Numbered from the stretch's first letter, positions 24,488 through 33,687 are shown. The stretch: DNA of 52,488 nt from Candidatus Woesearchaeota archaeon (GCA_014729675.1 WJJM01000005.1:1-52488), one strand, 5' to 3'. A program made the numbers and translations. The notes: generated from the sequence alone by a model not told the origin.

Positions 24488-25063
24488 TGCAAGTACCCTT
24501 ATCGCCCACACAGTGGCTCCTGCAGTGACAGGCATCAGGATATTATCATTTAAAGGATTCTCTTTCATCTTAATCCCGATACTTTCAACAGCCATTGCTA
24601 TTATCGCTGCAGCCAATGCTTCATACCACCCAATAAAAAGCCATGCTCCTAATGCTCCTGCAATAGCTCCGGCAATAATCCCTTCTATCTTTTTTTTCTT
24701 GTTCAGGGGATGTTCTATCTTCCCATATTTTCCGATCATAGGAGCAACAGCATCTCCAAGAGCAAGGATCATTATGGCTGCCATTGCTATATCTTTATCA
24801 AAGAGTACAAGTGAAAGAAATATGCCTGTCCCATAAAATACAGCACCTTTGCCAGGAAAAGATTTTATATCATGTTTCCTGTCCAGATATTTTAAAACAT
24901 TATACAGAACAGGAACCTTTATTTTCATACTCATCAGTGAGATAAGCAACCCCATAACAACTGCAACTGCAAAAAAGAACTTTCCTACAATATCATAATG
25001 TATCAATACCACAAACACTATGCCGCTTAGGATATGAAAGATCCGCCTTGCAGTTTCGTCCAT
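24479..25063 (-). CDS. Polyprenol/dolichol kinase-like membrane protein
   Basis: A 194-residue protein with about six transmembrane helices, of the CTP-dependent polyprenol/diacylglycerol kinase and cytidylyltransferase superfamily. Signature pieces are RRIFHILSGIVFV near the N-terminus, LKYLDRKHDIKSFPGKGAVFY, LALGDAVAPMIG with the nucleotide-site Asp, and AVESI near the end. It probably phosphorylates dolichol-type lipid carriers or isoprenols, complementing the cis-prenyltransferase at 43.9 kb. The ATG overlaps the TGA of the COG2426 gene (ATGATG), and AAGGTG lies just upstream. Confidence 0.78.
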   Translation of the reverse strand: MDETARRIFHILSGIVFVVLIHYDIVGKFFFAVAVVMGLLISLMSMKIKVPVLYNVLKYLDRKHDIKSFPGKGAVFYGTGIFLSLVLFDKDIAMAAIMILALGDAVAPMIGKYGKIEHPLNKKKKIEGIIAGAIAGALGAWLFIGWYEALAAAIIAMAVESIGIKMKENPLNDNILMPVTAGATVWAIRVLASI

Positions 25064-25545
25064 CATATCACCTTGATAAATAGGTTCCATGCTCCGTTTC
25101 CGGAAACACTTATCAGTGTAACTGCTATCCCTGAGATCAGAACCCCAATAATAGCAGCCCTTACATAATCTTTGAAATCAAATCCCAGAAGATAGGCTCC
25201 CAATCCTCCAGAATAAACTCCAGACCCTGGCAAAGGTATACCTATAAACAATGCAAGCCCTATCTTCCCGTACTTCTCCACATAAGGCTCAACTTTTTTC
25301 TGGTTGCTCTTTATAATCTTATCATAGTTTTTTTTGATAAATTCCACTTTAAGAAAAATATACATCAGTTTGTTAAGGAAGAACCATATGAAGGGAACAA
25401 GCACTATATTGGCCACTATGCATATTAAAAATACAGTCAGAACACTCAGCTCAGTCCTAAAAATCCCGTAAGGTATAGATGCTCTCAACTCAAGAAAAGG
25501 CATAAATGTCAGCAGTATAAGCAGTATTATATCGTTCATATTCAT
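25063..25545 (-). CDS. COG2426 small multi-drug export family membrane protein
   Basis: A 160-residue integral membrane protein. Conserved features are the N-terminal FMPFLELRASIPYG, a basic central segment with VEKYGKIGLALFIGIPLPGSGVYSGGLGAYLLG, and a final hydrophobic helix. The family name comes from weak evidence of drug resistance; DedA-like lipid scrambling has also been suggested for similar folds. It is in an operon with the polyprenol-kinase-like gene, so a lipid-related transport role is possible. Confidence 0.8.
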   Translation of the reverse strand: MNMNDIILLILLTFMPFLELRASIPYGIFRTELSVLTVFLICIVANIVLVPFIWFFLNKLMYIFLKVEFIKKNYDKIIKSNQKKVEPYVEKYGKIGLALFIGIPLPGSGVYSGGLGAYLLGFDFKDYVRAAIIGVLISGIAVTLISVSGNGAWNLFIKVI

Positions 25546-25581
25546 TTAGAATGTTTATCTATTTATATTCTTTTTGTTTAA

Positions 25582-26370
25582 TCACTTCATCATCTTAAGC
25601 GCATTCTCAACAGAAGAATTCTCAAAAATTATCTTCTTCAATGCAGCAGTAACTTTCATAGGGGTATCATGCTGCCAGACATTCCTTCCTACAGCCAGTC
25701 CGGAAACCCCGGTTCCCATTATATTTTTTACTTTTGTAAAAAAGCTGAGGTCATCTATCTTCTTACCTCCAGCAACCATGACTTTTGTATTGCCTGCACA
25801 TCTTACGATCCACTTAAACTCCTCAGGATTATCATTGTATTTTATCTTGATAAAGTCAGCTCCAAGCTCCAATCCCTGCCTTGCAGCATATGCAAGCATA
25901 GAAGTAGAGGTATCATTTGAAACATACCTCCCTCTTGGATACATCCATGCTATGACTGGCAAACCATAATCATGCGCTTCTTCCTGTACTTCTCCAAATT
26001 CCTTGAAGATATCTGGTTCTAGTGGAGATCCCACATAGACTGTATATCCCACTGCATCTGCTCCAAGATCGACAGCCTTCTTTACAGAGCACATCTGCTT
26101 TGCTATGGGGAATATTCTCGGGATATTACTTTTTCCGTTTAATTTTACTATAAGAGGAATCTTCTTGTGATAATGCTCATGATACTGTTCAGCTATACCT
26201 TTCTGCAATATCAATCCATTATATCTGCCGTGCATAGCTATGTATAATATGTAATTAGGGTCGACATTTCTTGTATTAAAATCAACAGGTCCGTGCTCAA
26301 GCCCCTGGTCATAAGCCAACAGCATGCTCTTGCCGTCTGTAAGAATCTTTTCTATCTTTATCCTTTTCAA
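25582..26370 (-). CDS. Archaeal class I fructose-bisphosphate aldolase (DhnA type)
   Basis: A 262-residue TIM-barrel Schiff-base aldolase. AYDQGLEHGP is the N-terminal phosphate/loop signature; MYPRGRYV and ADFIKIKYN (the Schiff-base Lys lies in KIKYN) and VAGGKK, GVSGLAVGRNVWQ complete the pattern. It likely splits or forms fructose-1,6-bisphosphate; the related ADTH synthase is less likely, since no aromatic genes are near. It starts at TTG (26370) after GAGGT. It is 19 bp after the PfkB-kinase gene, giving a sugar-kinase/aldolase operon. Confidence 0.88.
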   Translation of the reverse strand: MKRIKIEKILTDGKSMLLAYDQGLEHGPVDFNTRNVDPNYILYIAMHGRYNGLILQKGIAEQYHEHYHKKIPLIVKLNGKSNIPRIFPIAKQMCSVKKAVDLGADAVGYTVYVGSPLEPDIFKEFGEVQEEAHDYGLPVIAWMYPRGRYVSNDTSTSMLAYAARQGLELGADFIKIKYNDNPEEFKWIVRCAGNTKVMVAGGKKIDDLSFFTKVKNIMGTGVSGLAVGRNVWQHDTPMKVTAALKKIIFENSSVENALKMMK

Positions 26371-26389
26371 TCTATCAACCTCTTTTTAC

Positions 26390-27352
26390 TTATAACTCTT
26401 TTTTTACTATTTTAATCTTTCTCTTTTGAACTTCTTTTTTGGCATCTTTCCATCTAAGCAGATTGTTTTTTGCTCCAAGATGTGTTATTACGCTTTCTGC
26501 ATTAATTATACCCAATCTCAATGCAAACTCAATATCTTTCTTTTTTATCAGAGCAGCAACAAATGATGCAGCAAAAGCATCCCCTGCTCCAGTTGTCTCT
26601 TTTATCCTGACTTTATGTGGATTGGCCATATAAGCATTCTTCCCATCAGAACAGAATACAGATTTTGCTCCGTCAGTAACAGCTACGATTTCAGGTCCCA
26701 TATCCTTTAATCTCTGCAAGACTTCGATGATATTTTCTTTTTTAGACAGCATCTGAGCCTCTTCTTTGTTAAGCACAAGAACATTTGTTTTTGCCAGTAT
26801 TTTTTTTATTTTCCTAACACCCTTCTTTATAAGATAGCTGCTTGGATTATATGCTATATTTATCTCTCTATCTGCAGCAAACTCTGCTATCTTCTTCTGT
26901 GTGTCAAGGCTTTTCTTCATCATAGAGCTGAAATAAAACCATTTAGTCTTAAGTTTGCTCCATTTTACATCATCTTCCCTAAGATCATCGTTGCTTCCTT
27001 TATACACAAGTATGGTCCTGTCTCTTTTTTCAGCATCCAGCACCACAGAGAATCCAGTCCTAGCATCTTTATTTGATACAAGGCTGTCGTCTACCTTCTC
27101 TTTCCTGAGCATATAAGTTATCCTCTCAGAATTAGTTCCCTTTCCCATCTTCCCAAGATAAGCTGTCCTCAATCCCAATCTTGAAAAAGCCACAGCAGTA
27201 TTTGTTCCTCCGCCGCCAGTATCAAAATTAAGGTCTTCTATAAGCAATTTTGCACCTACAGGAAAAGAATAATATTTTCCCTTTACAGAACTCTTATCAG
27301 TATGCGCAAAACAATCTACAGTCGAACTTCCTACAGTTATTATATCATACAT
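26390..27352 (-). CDS. PfkB/ribokinase-family sugar kinase
   Basis: A 320-residue kinase. GGGGTNTAVAFSRLGL is the substrate-binding signature and TTGAGDAFAASFVAAL holds the anion hole with the catalytic Asp. It may phosphorylate fructose-6-phosphate, given the aldolase next door, or a nucleoside or ribose. The start is at 27352 (MYDIITVG). The first 26 bp of the gene are duplicated 145 bp upstream, with a hairpin-rich insertion between, so the native start was regenerated. Frames reading through the insertion from a TTG at 27433 are not genuine. Confidence 0.85.
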   Translation of the reverse strand: MYDIITVGSSTVDCFAHTDKSSVKGKYYSFPVGAKLLIEDLNFDTGGGGTNTAVAFSRLGLRTAYLGKMGKGTNSERITYMLRKEKVDDSLVSNKDARTGFSVVLDAEKRDRTILVYKGSNDDLREDDVKWSKLKTKWFYFSSMMKKSLDTQKKIAEFAADREINIAYNPSSYLIKKGVRKIKKILAKTNVLVLNKEEAQMLSKKENIIEVLQRLKDMGPEIVAVTDGAKSVFCSDGKNAYMANPHKVRIKETTGAGDAFAASFVAALIKKKDIEFALRLGIINAESVITHLGAKNNLLRWKDAKKEVQKRKIKIVKKEL

Positions 27353-27497
27353 TTTCTTTAGTGGGACTGAGCGAGTGAAACGAGCGAATGTCGCACAACG
27401 GGTACCTATAACCTTTAGGTTCTTGGAAATCAAAGATTTCCAATAGGGTGTTAACCCTTAGCTACAATGCCCTTCCTACAGTTATTATATCACACAT
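27327..27497. mobile_element. 119-bp hairpin insertion with 26-bp flanking duplication
   Basis: CTTCCTACAGTTATTATATC followed by ATACAT (27327-27352) recurs at 27472-27497 with one base change, so the first 26 bp of the PfkB gene are present twice. Between them, 27353-27471 holds GAGCGAGTGAAACGAGCG and three hairpins in a row: AACC-ttta-GGTT, TTGGAAATC-aaa-GATTTCCAA, and GGGT-gtta-ACCC. This looks like insertion of a small non-coding element with a long target duplication. The outer copy gives an 11-codon dead frame; the inner copy keeps the gene intact. Confidence 0.75.
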
Positions 27498-27541
27498 AAT
27501 CTTAACTCCATTTTATAATATAAAAAAATAAAAAAAGAATC

Positions 27542-27898
27542 TTAGTCTTTTGCCAGCGAGATTATAGTTTTTATAGCAACTACAATTGCCGCAGGCGAAA
27601 CAAACAAAACGACATTTACAAGCATATCACTCAATCCGCTCCATATAGCTGAGATGCTCACATAGCTCGCTGAACTTGCTATTATCAAAGACAATGCTGC
27701 AACTAAGAATCCTGTTGTCTCTTTTGCAGTAACATTAAGCAATCCTACTATAACTCCCAGAACAACTAAAGTCCATACTGTATATTCTACTCTCAATTGC
27801 GGAAACAATGCTAATGCAACAGCCAGAACTAATCCTGCTATAAACGCATAATGACCTGCTTTCTTAAGGTCTGCAGTCTGTTTTTTCTTTTTTGCCAC
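27542..27898 (-). CDS. Small four-helix membrane protein, paralogue A
   Basis: About 118 residues. A basic N-terminus (VAKKKKQTADLKKAG) is followed by about four hydrophobic helices. The middle has GVIVGLLNVTAKETTGFLVAALSL, which matches the neighbouring gene at 28018. No known family. The start is the GTG at 27898 with GAGGTGA 5 nt upstream. Poly-T follows the stop. Two tandem paralogues with strong ribosome sites suggest well-expressed envelope components. Function unknown. Confidence 0.7.
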   Translation of the reverse strand: MAKKKKQTADLKKAGHYAFIAGLVLAVALALFPQLRVEYTVWTLVVLGVIVGLLNVTAKETTGFLVAALSLIIASSASYVSISAIWSGLSDMLVNVVLFVSPAAIVVAIKTIISLAKD

Positions 27899-28017
27899 TA
27901 AAATCACCTCTTTTGATTATATCTCTGAAATAGGAGAACTAGTATATAAAGATTTCTGCTAAGAAATCTTTCTGCCTGAAAAATATAGAATCTAAAAAAA
28001 TAAAAAAACAAATTTGC

Positions 28018-28374
28018 TTATTCAGCAGCAAATCCATATACGGCTCTTAATGCTACGATCAAAGCTGCAGGCGCTACTAATACAACTGCCTTAGCGATGA
28101 TTCCTGCAAGGATTCCTCCCAGAGGATCAACAAGCGTATCTACGCTTCCAAGGTTAGCTGTATTTGCCATCAGTACTGCAACAGACGCAATTAAAAATCC
28201 CTGTACTTCTTTGGTTGTTATATTCACAAATCCCACAACTAATCCTAATACAACCAACAGCAGGGTTACCCATGCGCTTGTCCCCCATGCTGCATTAAGT
28301 CCAGCTCCAATTCCTGTTACAACTGCTACTATAACTCCGATCAAAAATGCCCATTTTCCTACTTGGTTAGCCAT
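28018..28374 (-). CDS. Small four-helix membrane protein, paralogue B
   Basis: A 118-residue membrane protein related to the gene just downstream: shared GLVVGFVNITTKEVQGFL core and a similar end (VAPAALIVALRAVYG versus VSPAAIVVAIKTIIS). Four hydrophobic segments, rich in Ala/Gly/Val. A perfect GGAGGT lies 8 nt before the ATG. The gap of 119 bp to the paralogue contains TATA-like DNA and oligo-T. No recognised domain. The conserved N-(I/V)-T-x-K-E-x-x-G-F-L loop may face the membrane surface and be functional. Confidence 0.7.
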   Translation of the reverse strand: MANQVGKWAFLIGVIVAVVTGIGAGLNAAWGTSAWVTLLLVVLGLVVGFVNITTKEVQGFLIASVAVLMANTANLGSVDTLVDPLGGILAGIIAKAVVLVAPAALIVALRAVYGFAAE

Positions 28375-28469
28375 TATTAACTACCTCCTTTTTGTTTAGA
28401 AGGGATAAAAACCCCTTTTACCTTATCTAGAGAATATATTATATAAACCTTAGTTACCATCAACTAGGA

Positions 28470-29483
28470 CTAATTCAAACTGTTCAGAATATCATGGCTA
28501 TTTTTCACATTCAACCTATTTTTTATCTCTTTCCATAATCCTCCTGCTTTTGCCTGAAATTTTGTGATAAAATATTCTTTTTCTTCTTCGCTTATCTTTG
28601 CAAACCTGTCAGCCATCAAAAGCCCGTAGGGATATCCTGGAAACCCCACATCTTTGGAATTATCACCAAGTTCCCCTGCGACAATAGGCACCATATCTTT
28701 CTGAGATTTGAAAACTTCAAGATTAAATAAATATTCGCTTCCACTGTTAAGTTTTACTATGCTTATCTCAGCCCTATAATTTTCGTCATCTATCTCAGCA
28801 ACAGGGTGATACAACCATGCGCCTTCAGGAGAAATAATATTTACAGAATTTAAAAGATCATTTCCTTTGTCAGTATATATACTGCTTGTCTTGTTAAGTG
28901 CAGCGACAACAGTATTCTCATGCATAGCATTTTCATAAAGCTGATCCATAATCTTTTTCTCTCCTTTCACACAGCATCTCAAGCTCCCGTCTAGAACAAC
29001 GATATCTGCATTTCCTGAAATCTCCCCAGCTATTTCAATCTCAGCAAACCTCCTCACGACCCCTCCTATCCTGCTGATATCTGCTTTATTTACTCCGTCT
29101 TTAAGAGTAGGATCGTCAGCATAAAAATCAAACCTCCTGCCCATAATGTCTCCTTTCACAGGAAATATCTCTGTCTTGTATTTCAATTTCCCATCTTCTG
29201 TATCAGAATGCACAAGAACATAGAATTCTTTTTTCTTTTCATCTATTTTTTTATTTTTCTGAAAAATATTTGCATAAATTCTAACCAGAGAAAGAGAAAA
29301 GTTTACAGCCTTCAAAAGTTCTGCATTCCCTCCGTCAACAAATGCAACCTTCTTGCCTTCACTCTCTTTGATTTTCTTGAAATTATCCCTGCTGAGATTT
29401 ACACCTCTTATCCCATGTTCCTCTAATATCGTGGAATCATCCTTTTCCATAAGCCTGCTTATCTTAGAGATTATCTCTTCCAT
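28470..29483 (-). CDS. nurA: NurA-domain nuclease
   Basis: A 337-residue protein of the NurA 5'-3' exonuclease family used with HerA, Mre11 and Rad50 in DNA end resection. Manganese-site motifs are FVDGGNAELL (about residues 42-51) and IVVLDGSLRC, and the C-terminal family motif is GYPYGLLMADRFAKIS. No HerA, Mre11 or Rad50 is adjacent, unlike in many thermophiles. I set the start at MEEIISK, because the 11 upstream residues are not family-like. The long gap beyond holds a family-A repeat. Confidence 0.82.
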   Translation of the reverse strand: MEEIISKISRLMEKDDSTILEEHGIRGVNLSRDNFKKIKESEGKKVAFVDGGNAELLKAVNFSLSLVRIYANIFQKNKKIDEKKKEFYVLVHSDTEDGKLKYKTEIFPVKGDIMGRRFDFYADDPTLKDGVNKADISRIGGVVRRFAEIEIAGEISGNADIVVLDGSLRCCVKGEKKIMDQLYENAMHENTVVAALNKTSSIYTDKGNDLLNSVNIISPEGAWLYHPVAEIDDENYRAEISIVKLNSGSEYLFNLEVFKSQKDMVPIVAGELGDNSKDVGFPGYPYGLLMADRFAKISEEEKEYFITKFQAKAGGLWKEIKNRLNVKNSHDILNSLN

Positions 29484-29609
29484 AAAAAGGTAATATTTGA
29501 CTATTTTAATAAACATTATGGTTTTTTACAAGACAAGAATTTCAAATAGCATTTTATATTTCTAAAAAGCAGAATAAGATAGCAAATATCCTTTTTTGCT
29601 TGATAAAAA

Positions 29610-29925
29610 TCTCAATCCCATCAATAGTACTCACAGCTTCACTACTCGTGTACAGTCCCACTCTGATCAAAGCCGAGTTCTGGCTTCGGGTTAATCAACT
29701 TAGCAATTCAGTCGCAAATAGAATTAGAATACATCGCCCCTGCTTCAGCGCTATAGTAGCGAGCAAAGCGAGCGTTATAAATTAGGATTGAAAATCCTGA
29801 TTGCAGGGCAACTCTGTTGACCTAGAGATTAAGATTGAATTATCTTAATCGCAAGGCAGATTTACTGACTTAAAGATAAGGATTCAATCTTATTTCTTAA
29901 AGCAACATTAATATACAAACTGCTG
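29610..29925. repeat. Hairpin-array element, long copy (family A)
   Basis: The second long copy, again between divergent genes (NurA and topoisomerase). It begins ACTCACAGCTTCACTACTCGTG, matching the 15.66-kb copy, and passes AGTAGCGAGCAAAGCGAGCG. Three palindrome-plus-linker units follow: AGGATT-gaaa-ATCCT then GCAGGGCAA at 29803; GATTAAGAT..ATCTTAATC then GCAAGGCAG at 29851; AAGGATT-c-AATCTT then GCAACA near 29902. Linkers share TTGACCTAGA/CTGACTTAAA. Unit spacing is 48-51 bp. No ORF is seen; the remainder of 29484-30052 is AT-rich promoter DNA. Confidence 0.65.
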
Positions 29926-30052
29926 AATTAGAGAATAATATCAAATCCTATTTTCAATGATAAACTAGTCAATCTAAATAGATATAAAAATTTTCCAGTC
30001 AGCAATGCAAAAACCATAATTTTTTAAATCAACACTTGTTCCCAAAAAGCTA

Positions 30053-32341
30053 ATGTCTTATGAACTGGTAATATGCGAAAAGCCTGCAGCAGCAAAAAAG
30101 ATAGCTGAGTCTCTTGCAGACAAGAAGCCAACAAGAAATACATATACAAAAAAAGTCCCTTATTACGAACTGACCCATAACGGAAAAAATATCATAGTGG
30201 CCTGCGCAGTAGGCCACCTTTACGGATTGACAGAAAAAGAAAAGAAAGGTTGGGTCTATCCTGTATATGACATAGAGTGGAAGCCTCTCTCAGAGACGCA
30301 AAAATCTGCTAAATTCTCAAAACAATACCTTAATGCGATAAAAAAGCTTGCCAAAGACGCAGATGAATTTACAGTAGCTTCTGACTATGATGTTGAAGGA
30401 GAAGTTATAGGGTTAAACATAATAAGATATGCGTGCAAGAAAAAAGATGCAAACAGGATGAAGTTCTCCACATTGACTAAAGAGGACTTGGTAGAGGCAT
30501 ACGAGAACAAATCTCCTTCTCTTGACTGGGGTCAGGCTCATGCAGGGGAGACAAGACATATGCTTGACTGGTATTATGGTATAAACACTTCAAGAGCACT
30601 AACCTCAGCTATAAAGACAACAGGCATGTTCAAACTGATGTCTACTGGGCGTGTTCAGGGCCCTGCATTGAAGCTTATAACTGATAAGGAAAAAGAAAGA
30701 AGAAAATTTGTCCCAAAACCTTTCTGGCAGATACAGCTGATAGGAGAATCAGAGAGCCAGATAGACGAAGGCAAGTCAGGATCTTCACCCAAAAAAGAGA
30801 TAGACAGCTGGCACGAAGAAGGAAAGTTCTGGGACCAGAAGCCAGCTAAAGAGATATACAAAAAGATAAGCAAGGAAAAGATAGCAACCATAGATTCTGT
30901 AAAAAAGAAACAGTTCAAGCAATCTCCTCCTTTTCCATTTGACCTTACCTCTCTTCAGACAGAAGCTTACAGGGCGCTGCATATCCCTCCTAAGCAAACA
31001 CTGTCCATAGCCCAGGAACTCTATACAGCAGGATACATATCATACCCAAGAACATCTTCCCAGAAACTTCCTGCAAAGATAGGGTATAAGAAGATACTCA
31101 ACAAGCTTGCTTCAAGATTCCCTGAAACAAAGATCATATTAAACAAGAAACAGCTAAAGCCGAATGAAGGTAAGAAATCAGACCCAGCCCATCCTGCTAT
31201 CTATCCAACAGGAATCATCCCCAAAAAACTGGACAAGGATGAGAATAATGTTTACGAATTGATAGCAAGAAGATTCCTGGCTACTTTCGGAGACCATGCT
31301 GTAAGGGAGACTATGAACATAAAGATAGACTGCAGGGAAGAGATATTCATAGCAAAAGGCACAACAACTTTAGAGCCTGGCTGGCACAAGCTTTACGGAA
31401 GATTCACACCCTCAAAAGAAGAAGAACTTCCTAAGGTAGAGAAAGGCCAGACAATAGACATTAAGAAAGTGGAGCTGCATGCAAAAGAGACCCAGCCCCC
31501 AAAAAGATATACAGAAGCATCTATAATAAAAGAGCTTGAAAAAAGAAACCTGGGGACAAAAGCAACAAGAGCATCCATAATAGATACGTTGTTCCAGAGA
31601 GATTATACAGAAGGAAAGAAGATAAAAGCTACAGAGCTTGGAGTAAGAACCTCTGATACCTTGGAAAAATACAATCCTGATATAGTTGACGAAGCTCTAA
31701 CAAAAGAGTTTGAAGAAGACATGGAGAAGATAAGAGAGGGCAATGAAAAAGAAGAGACTGTCCTTGAAAAAGCTAAAAAAGTCCTTAACAAGATCTGCGC
31801 AAACTTCAAGAAGCATGAGAAAGAGATAGGAAAAGAGCTTGCTCAGGCCCAAAAAGAGACAAGAGAAGAACTCTCCACCTTGGGCCCCTGTCTTGTCTGC
31901 AATAAAGGCAATCTCCAGATAAAGAGGGGAAAATATGGATTCTTTGCAGCCTGCAGCAGATACCCTGACTGCGAGGCAACATTTTCATTCCCTTCAAATG
32001 CATTAGTAAAGCCTGCAAAAAAGATATGCGAGACATGCGGTTTTCCAAAGATACTGGTAATAAAAAAGAAAAAGCGCCCTCAGGAGGTCTGCTTAAATCC
32101 AAAATGTCCTGCAAAGCTTGAAGGCTATACAAAAAAGCAGCTCAAGAGACTGGAAGACATAGAGTCTGGCAAGCTCAAGCCTGTCTGCCCTAAATGCAAA
32201 AAAGGCCATCTTAAGGTCAGAAAATCAGTCTACGGTTCATTCATAGCATGCGACCAATATCCTAGATGCAGATATGTAGAACCTCTTGAAGGTGAGCCTA
32301 AAAAAGAAGAGTCAAAAAAAGAAAAATCTAAGAGATCCTGA
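30053..32341 (+). CDS. topA: DNA topoisomerase I (type IA)
   Basis: Relaxes negative supercoils by single-strand passage. The 762-residue protein has the TOPRIM domain with Glu in VICEKPAAAKKIAE and the acidic ASDYDVEGEVIG motif, the active-site Tyr331 in GYISYPRTSS, and DPAHPAIYPTG. The C-terminus has three zinc ribbons (CLVCNKG..CSRYPDC; CETCGF..CLNPKC; CPKCKKG..CDQYPRC) and a Lys-rich tail. It is full length and archaeal in type. TTTTTTAAAT about 30 nt upstream indicates a leaderless transcript. It overlaps the convergent CCA-enzyme gene by 14 bp. Confidence 0.95.
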   Translation: MSYELVICEKPAAAKKIAESLADKKPTRNTYTKKVPYYELTHNGKNIIVACAVGHLYGLTEKEKKGWVYPVYDIEWKPLSETQKSAKFSKQYLNAIKKLAKDADEFTVASDYDVEGEVIGLNIIRYACKKKDANRMKFSTLTKEDLVEAYENKSPSLDWGQAHAGETRHMLDWYYGINTSRALTSAIKTTGMFKLMSTGRVQGPALKLITDKEKERRKFVPKPFWQIQLIGESESQIDEGKSGSSPKKEIDSWHEEGKFWDQKPAKEIYKKISKEKIATIDSVKKKQFKQSPPFPFDLTSLQTEAYRALHIPPKQTLSIAQELYTAGYISYPRTSSQKLPAKIGYKKILNKLASRFPETKIILNKKQLKPNEGKKSDPAHPAIYPTGIIPKKLDKDENNVYELIARRFLATFGDHAVRETMNIKIDCREEIFIAKGTTTLEPGWHKLYGRFTPSKEEELPKVEKGQTIDIKKVELHAKETQPPKRYTEASIIKELEKRNLGTKATRASIIDTLFQRDYTEGKKIKATELGVRTSDTLEKYNPDIVDEALTKEFEEDMEKIREGNEKEETVLEKAKKVLNKICANFKKHEKEIGKELAQAQKETREELSTLGPCLVCNKGNLQIKRGKYGFFAACSRYPDCEATFSFPSNALVKPAKKICETCGFPKILVIKKKKRPQEVCLNPKCPAKLEGYTKKQLKRLEDIESGKLKPVCPKCKKGHLKVRKSVYGSFIACDQYPRCRYVEPLEGEPKKEESKKEKSKRS

Positions 32342-33584
32342 TTCCTTTCACCCTTTCCTTAACATATCCATCTCTTAGAACATTCCTTAAAAAACTCTCA
32401 GCTTTCCTGTATTTTCTTTTGACTTTTGCATATAGCTTTCCATCTTTCACAAAAGTCTTACCTTCATAAATCTTCTTGAACTTATCAGCATGCTTCTTTA
32501 TCTTAGCAGGAGGACCCTCCTTTATTTCAAACTCTCTTAGTTTCTCATCCTTTAGGACGATATAAAACACAGCTTTTCCATCCCATTCCCAGACAGTATC
32601 TATAATTTCAAATCCTGCTTTTTTCATCTTTCTTTTTATGTGCTCGAGAACTTTTACCAGCTTGCTTCCTACAACATCTTTTTTCCCTTTTAAAGGACTG
32701 GCTTCTACAGTGATTACCTTTTTCCCATGATAATTTTCTTTTAGCTCTTCAACCCCTATACTTTTTTCTTCAAAAGATTCCTTGTCTGGCTCTTTGAGAA
32801 ACTTATGAGCAGATTTCCTGAACATATCATAGTTCTCTTTGCTTAACGCAGCAGCAGCATTCCTGTTTTTCTGGACAGGATCTACCAGCAGCAATGGCCC
32901 TTGCTGCTTGCTCTTGTTTATCCCCATCTTTACTTCAAGCCTGTTCCTATAATGTTTTTCAGTATCTATAATTTCTTCATCTTTCCACTTTGGAGCAGCC
33001 CTGAGCAGATTAACAAACCCCTTGTAATGTATCACAAGTATCTCGCATATATATCCGCTGAATCCATTGATATAACTCTCAGCCCCATAAATTCTATGCG
33101 CTTTGCAGAACTTTTTCATCAGCCTTATATCATCAGCATACTTCTTATGCTTCCTGACCCACTTTGCATGCAAAGGACTCACATCAGTTATATTGACAGC
33201 TTTCTCAGCTTTAGCTATCTTTAGCACAGGAACAACTTCAAATACAAATCCTTTCTTTTCTATCTGGAAATAATCTCTGCTTCCATGCAGCCTTTTTACG
33301 CCATCAAATTTCTTATTAAGATGCTTCTCAAGTATATCACTTAATTCATCGCTTTTGCCCTTATACTTCTCATAATTGAACTGAACAAAAACATCAGCAT
33401 CATGCGCCCCTCTCAGCCAAGTTCCCTTGGCTCCTGATCCTCCGAGAACAGCATTTGCATCCTTAAGCCCTTTGTTCAGTTTTTCTAAAAAAGAATGAAT
33501 CCTCTTGTTTACCTTTTCTTTTTCTTCCTTATCTGGCTTTATATCATCTAATACAGCATCCAGCACTTCATCATATTTCCTCAT
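32328..33584 (-). CDS. cca: Archaeal class I CCA-adding enzyme
   Basis: Adds or repairs the 3' CCA of tRNA without a nucleic-acid template. The 418-residue protein has the nucleotidyltransferase GSGAKGTWLRGAHDADVFV motif with the DxD metal ligands at about residues 45-63, the third carboxylate in FEVVPVL, and the archaeal body and tail domains (KKFCKAHRIYGAESYINGFSGY). The start is at MRKYDEVLD because family members begin there and the upstream in-frame stretch is hydrophobic promoter DNA. Length fits the family. Confidence 0.93.
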   Translation of the reverse strand: MRKYDEVLDAVLDDIKPDKEEKEKVNKRIHSFLEKLNKGLKDANAVLGGSGAKGTWLRGAHDADVFVQFNYEKYKGKSDELSDILEKHLNKKFDGVKRLHGSRDYFQIEKKGFVFEVVPVLKIAKAEKAVNITDVSPLHAKWVRKHKKYADDIRLMKKFCKAHRIYGAESYINGFSGYICEILVIHYKGFVNLLRAAPKWKDEEIIDTEKHYRNRLEVKMGINKSKQQGPLLLVDPVQKNRNAAAALSKENYDMFRKSAHKFLKEPDKESFEEKSIGVEELKENYHGKKVITVEASPLKGKKDVVGSKLVKVLEHIKRKMKKAGFEIIDTVWEWDGKAVFYIVLKDEKLREFEIKEGPPAKIKKHADKFKKIYEGKTFVKDGKLYAKVKRKYRKAESFLRNVLRDGYVKERVKGIRIS

Positions 33585-33687
33585 TATATTCTGATTTATC
33601 TTTTCATTTAAATAAATTACTATACATACACCAATCAATACATTTATAAACAATATGATCCAAACGATATAAAAGAGGCAGGACCAG

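Noticed and set aside
27353-27433. 27-residue N-terminal extension of the PfkB kinase from a TTG
   Set aside because: It is translated from the hairpin insertion and has no ribosome site; the regenerated ATG at 27352 matches the family start.
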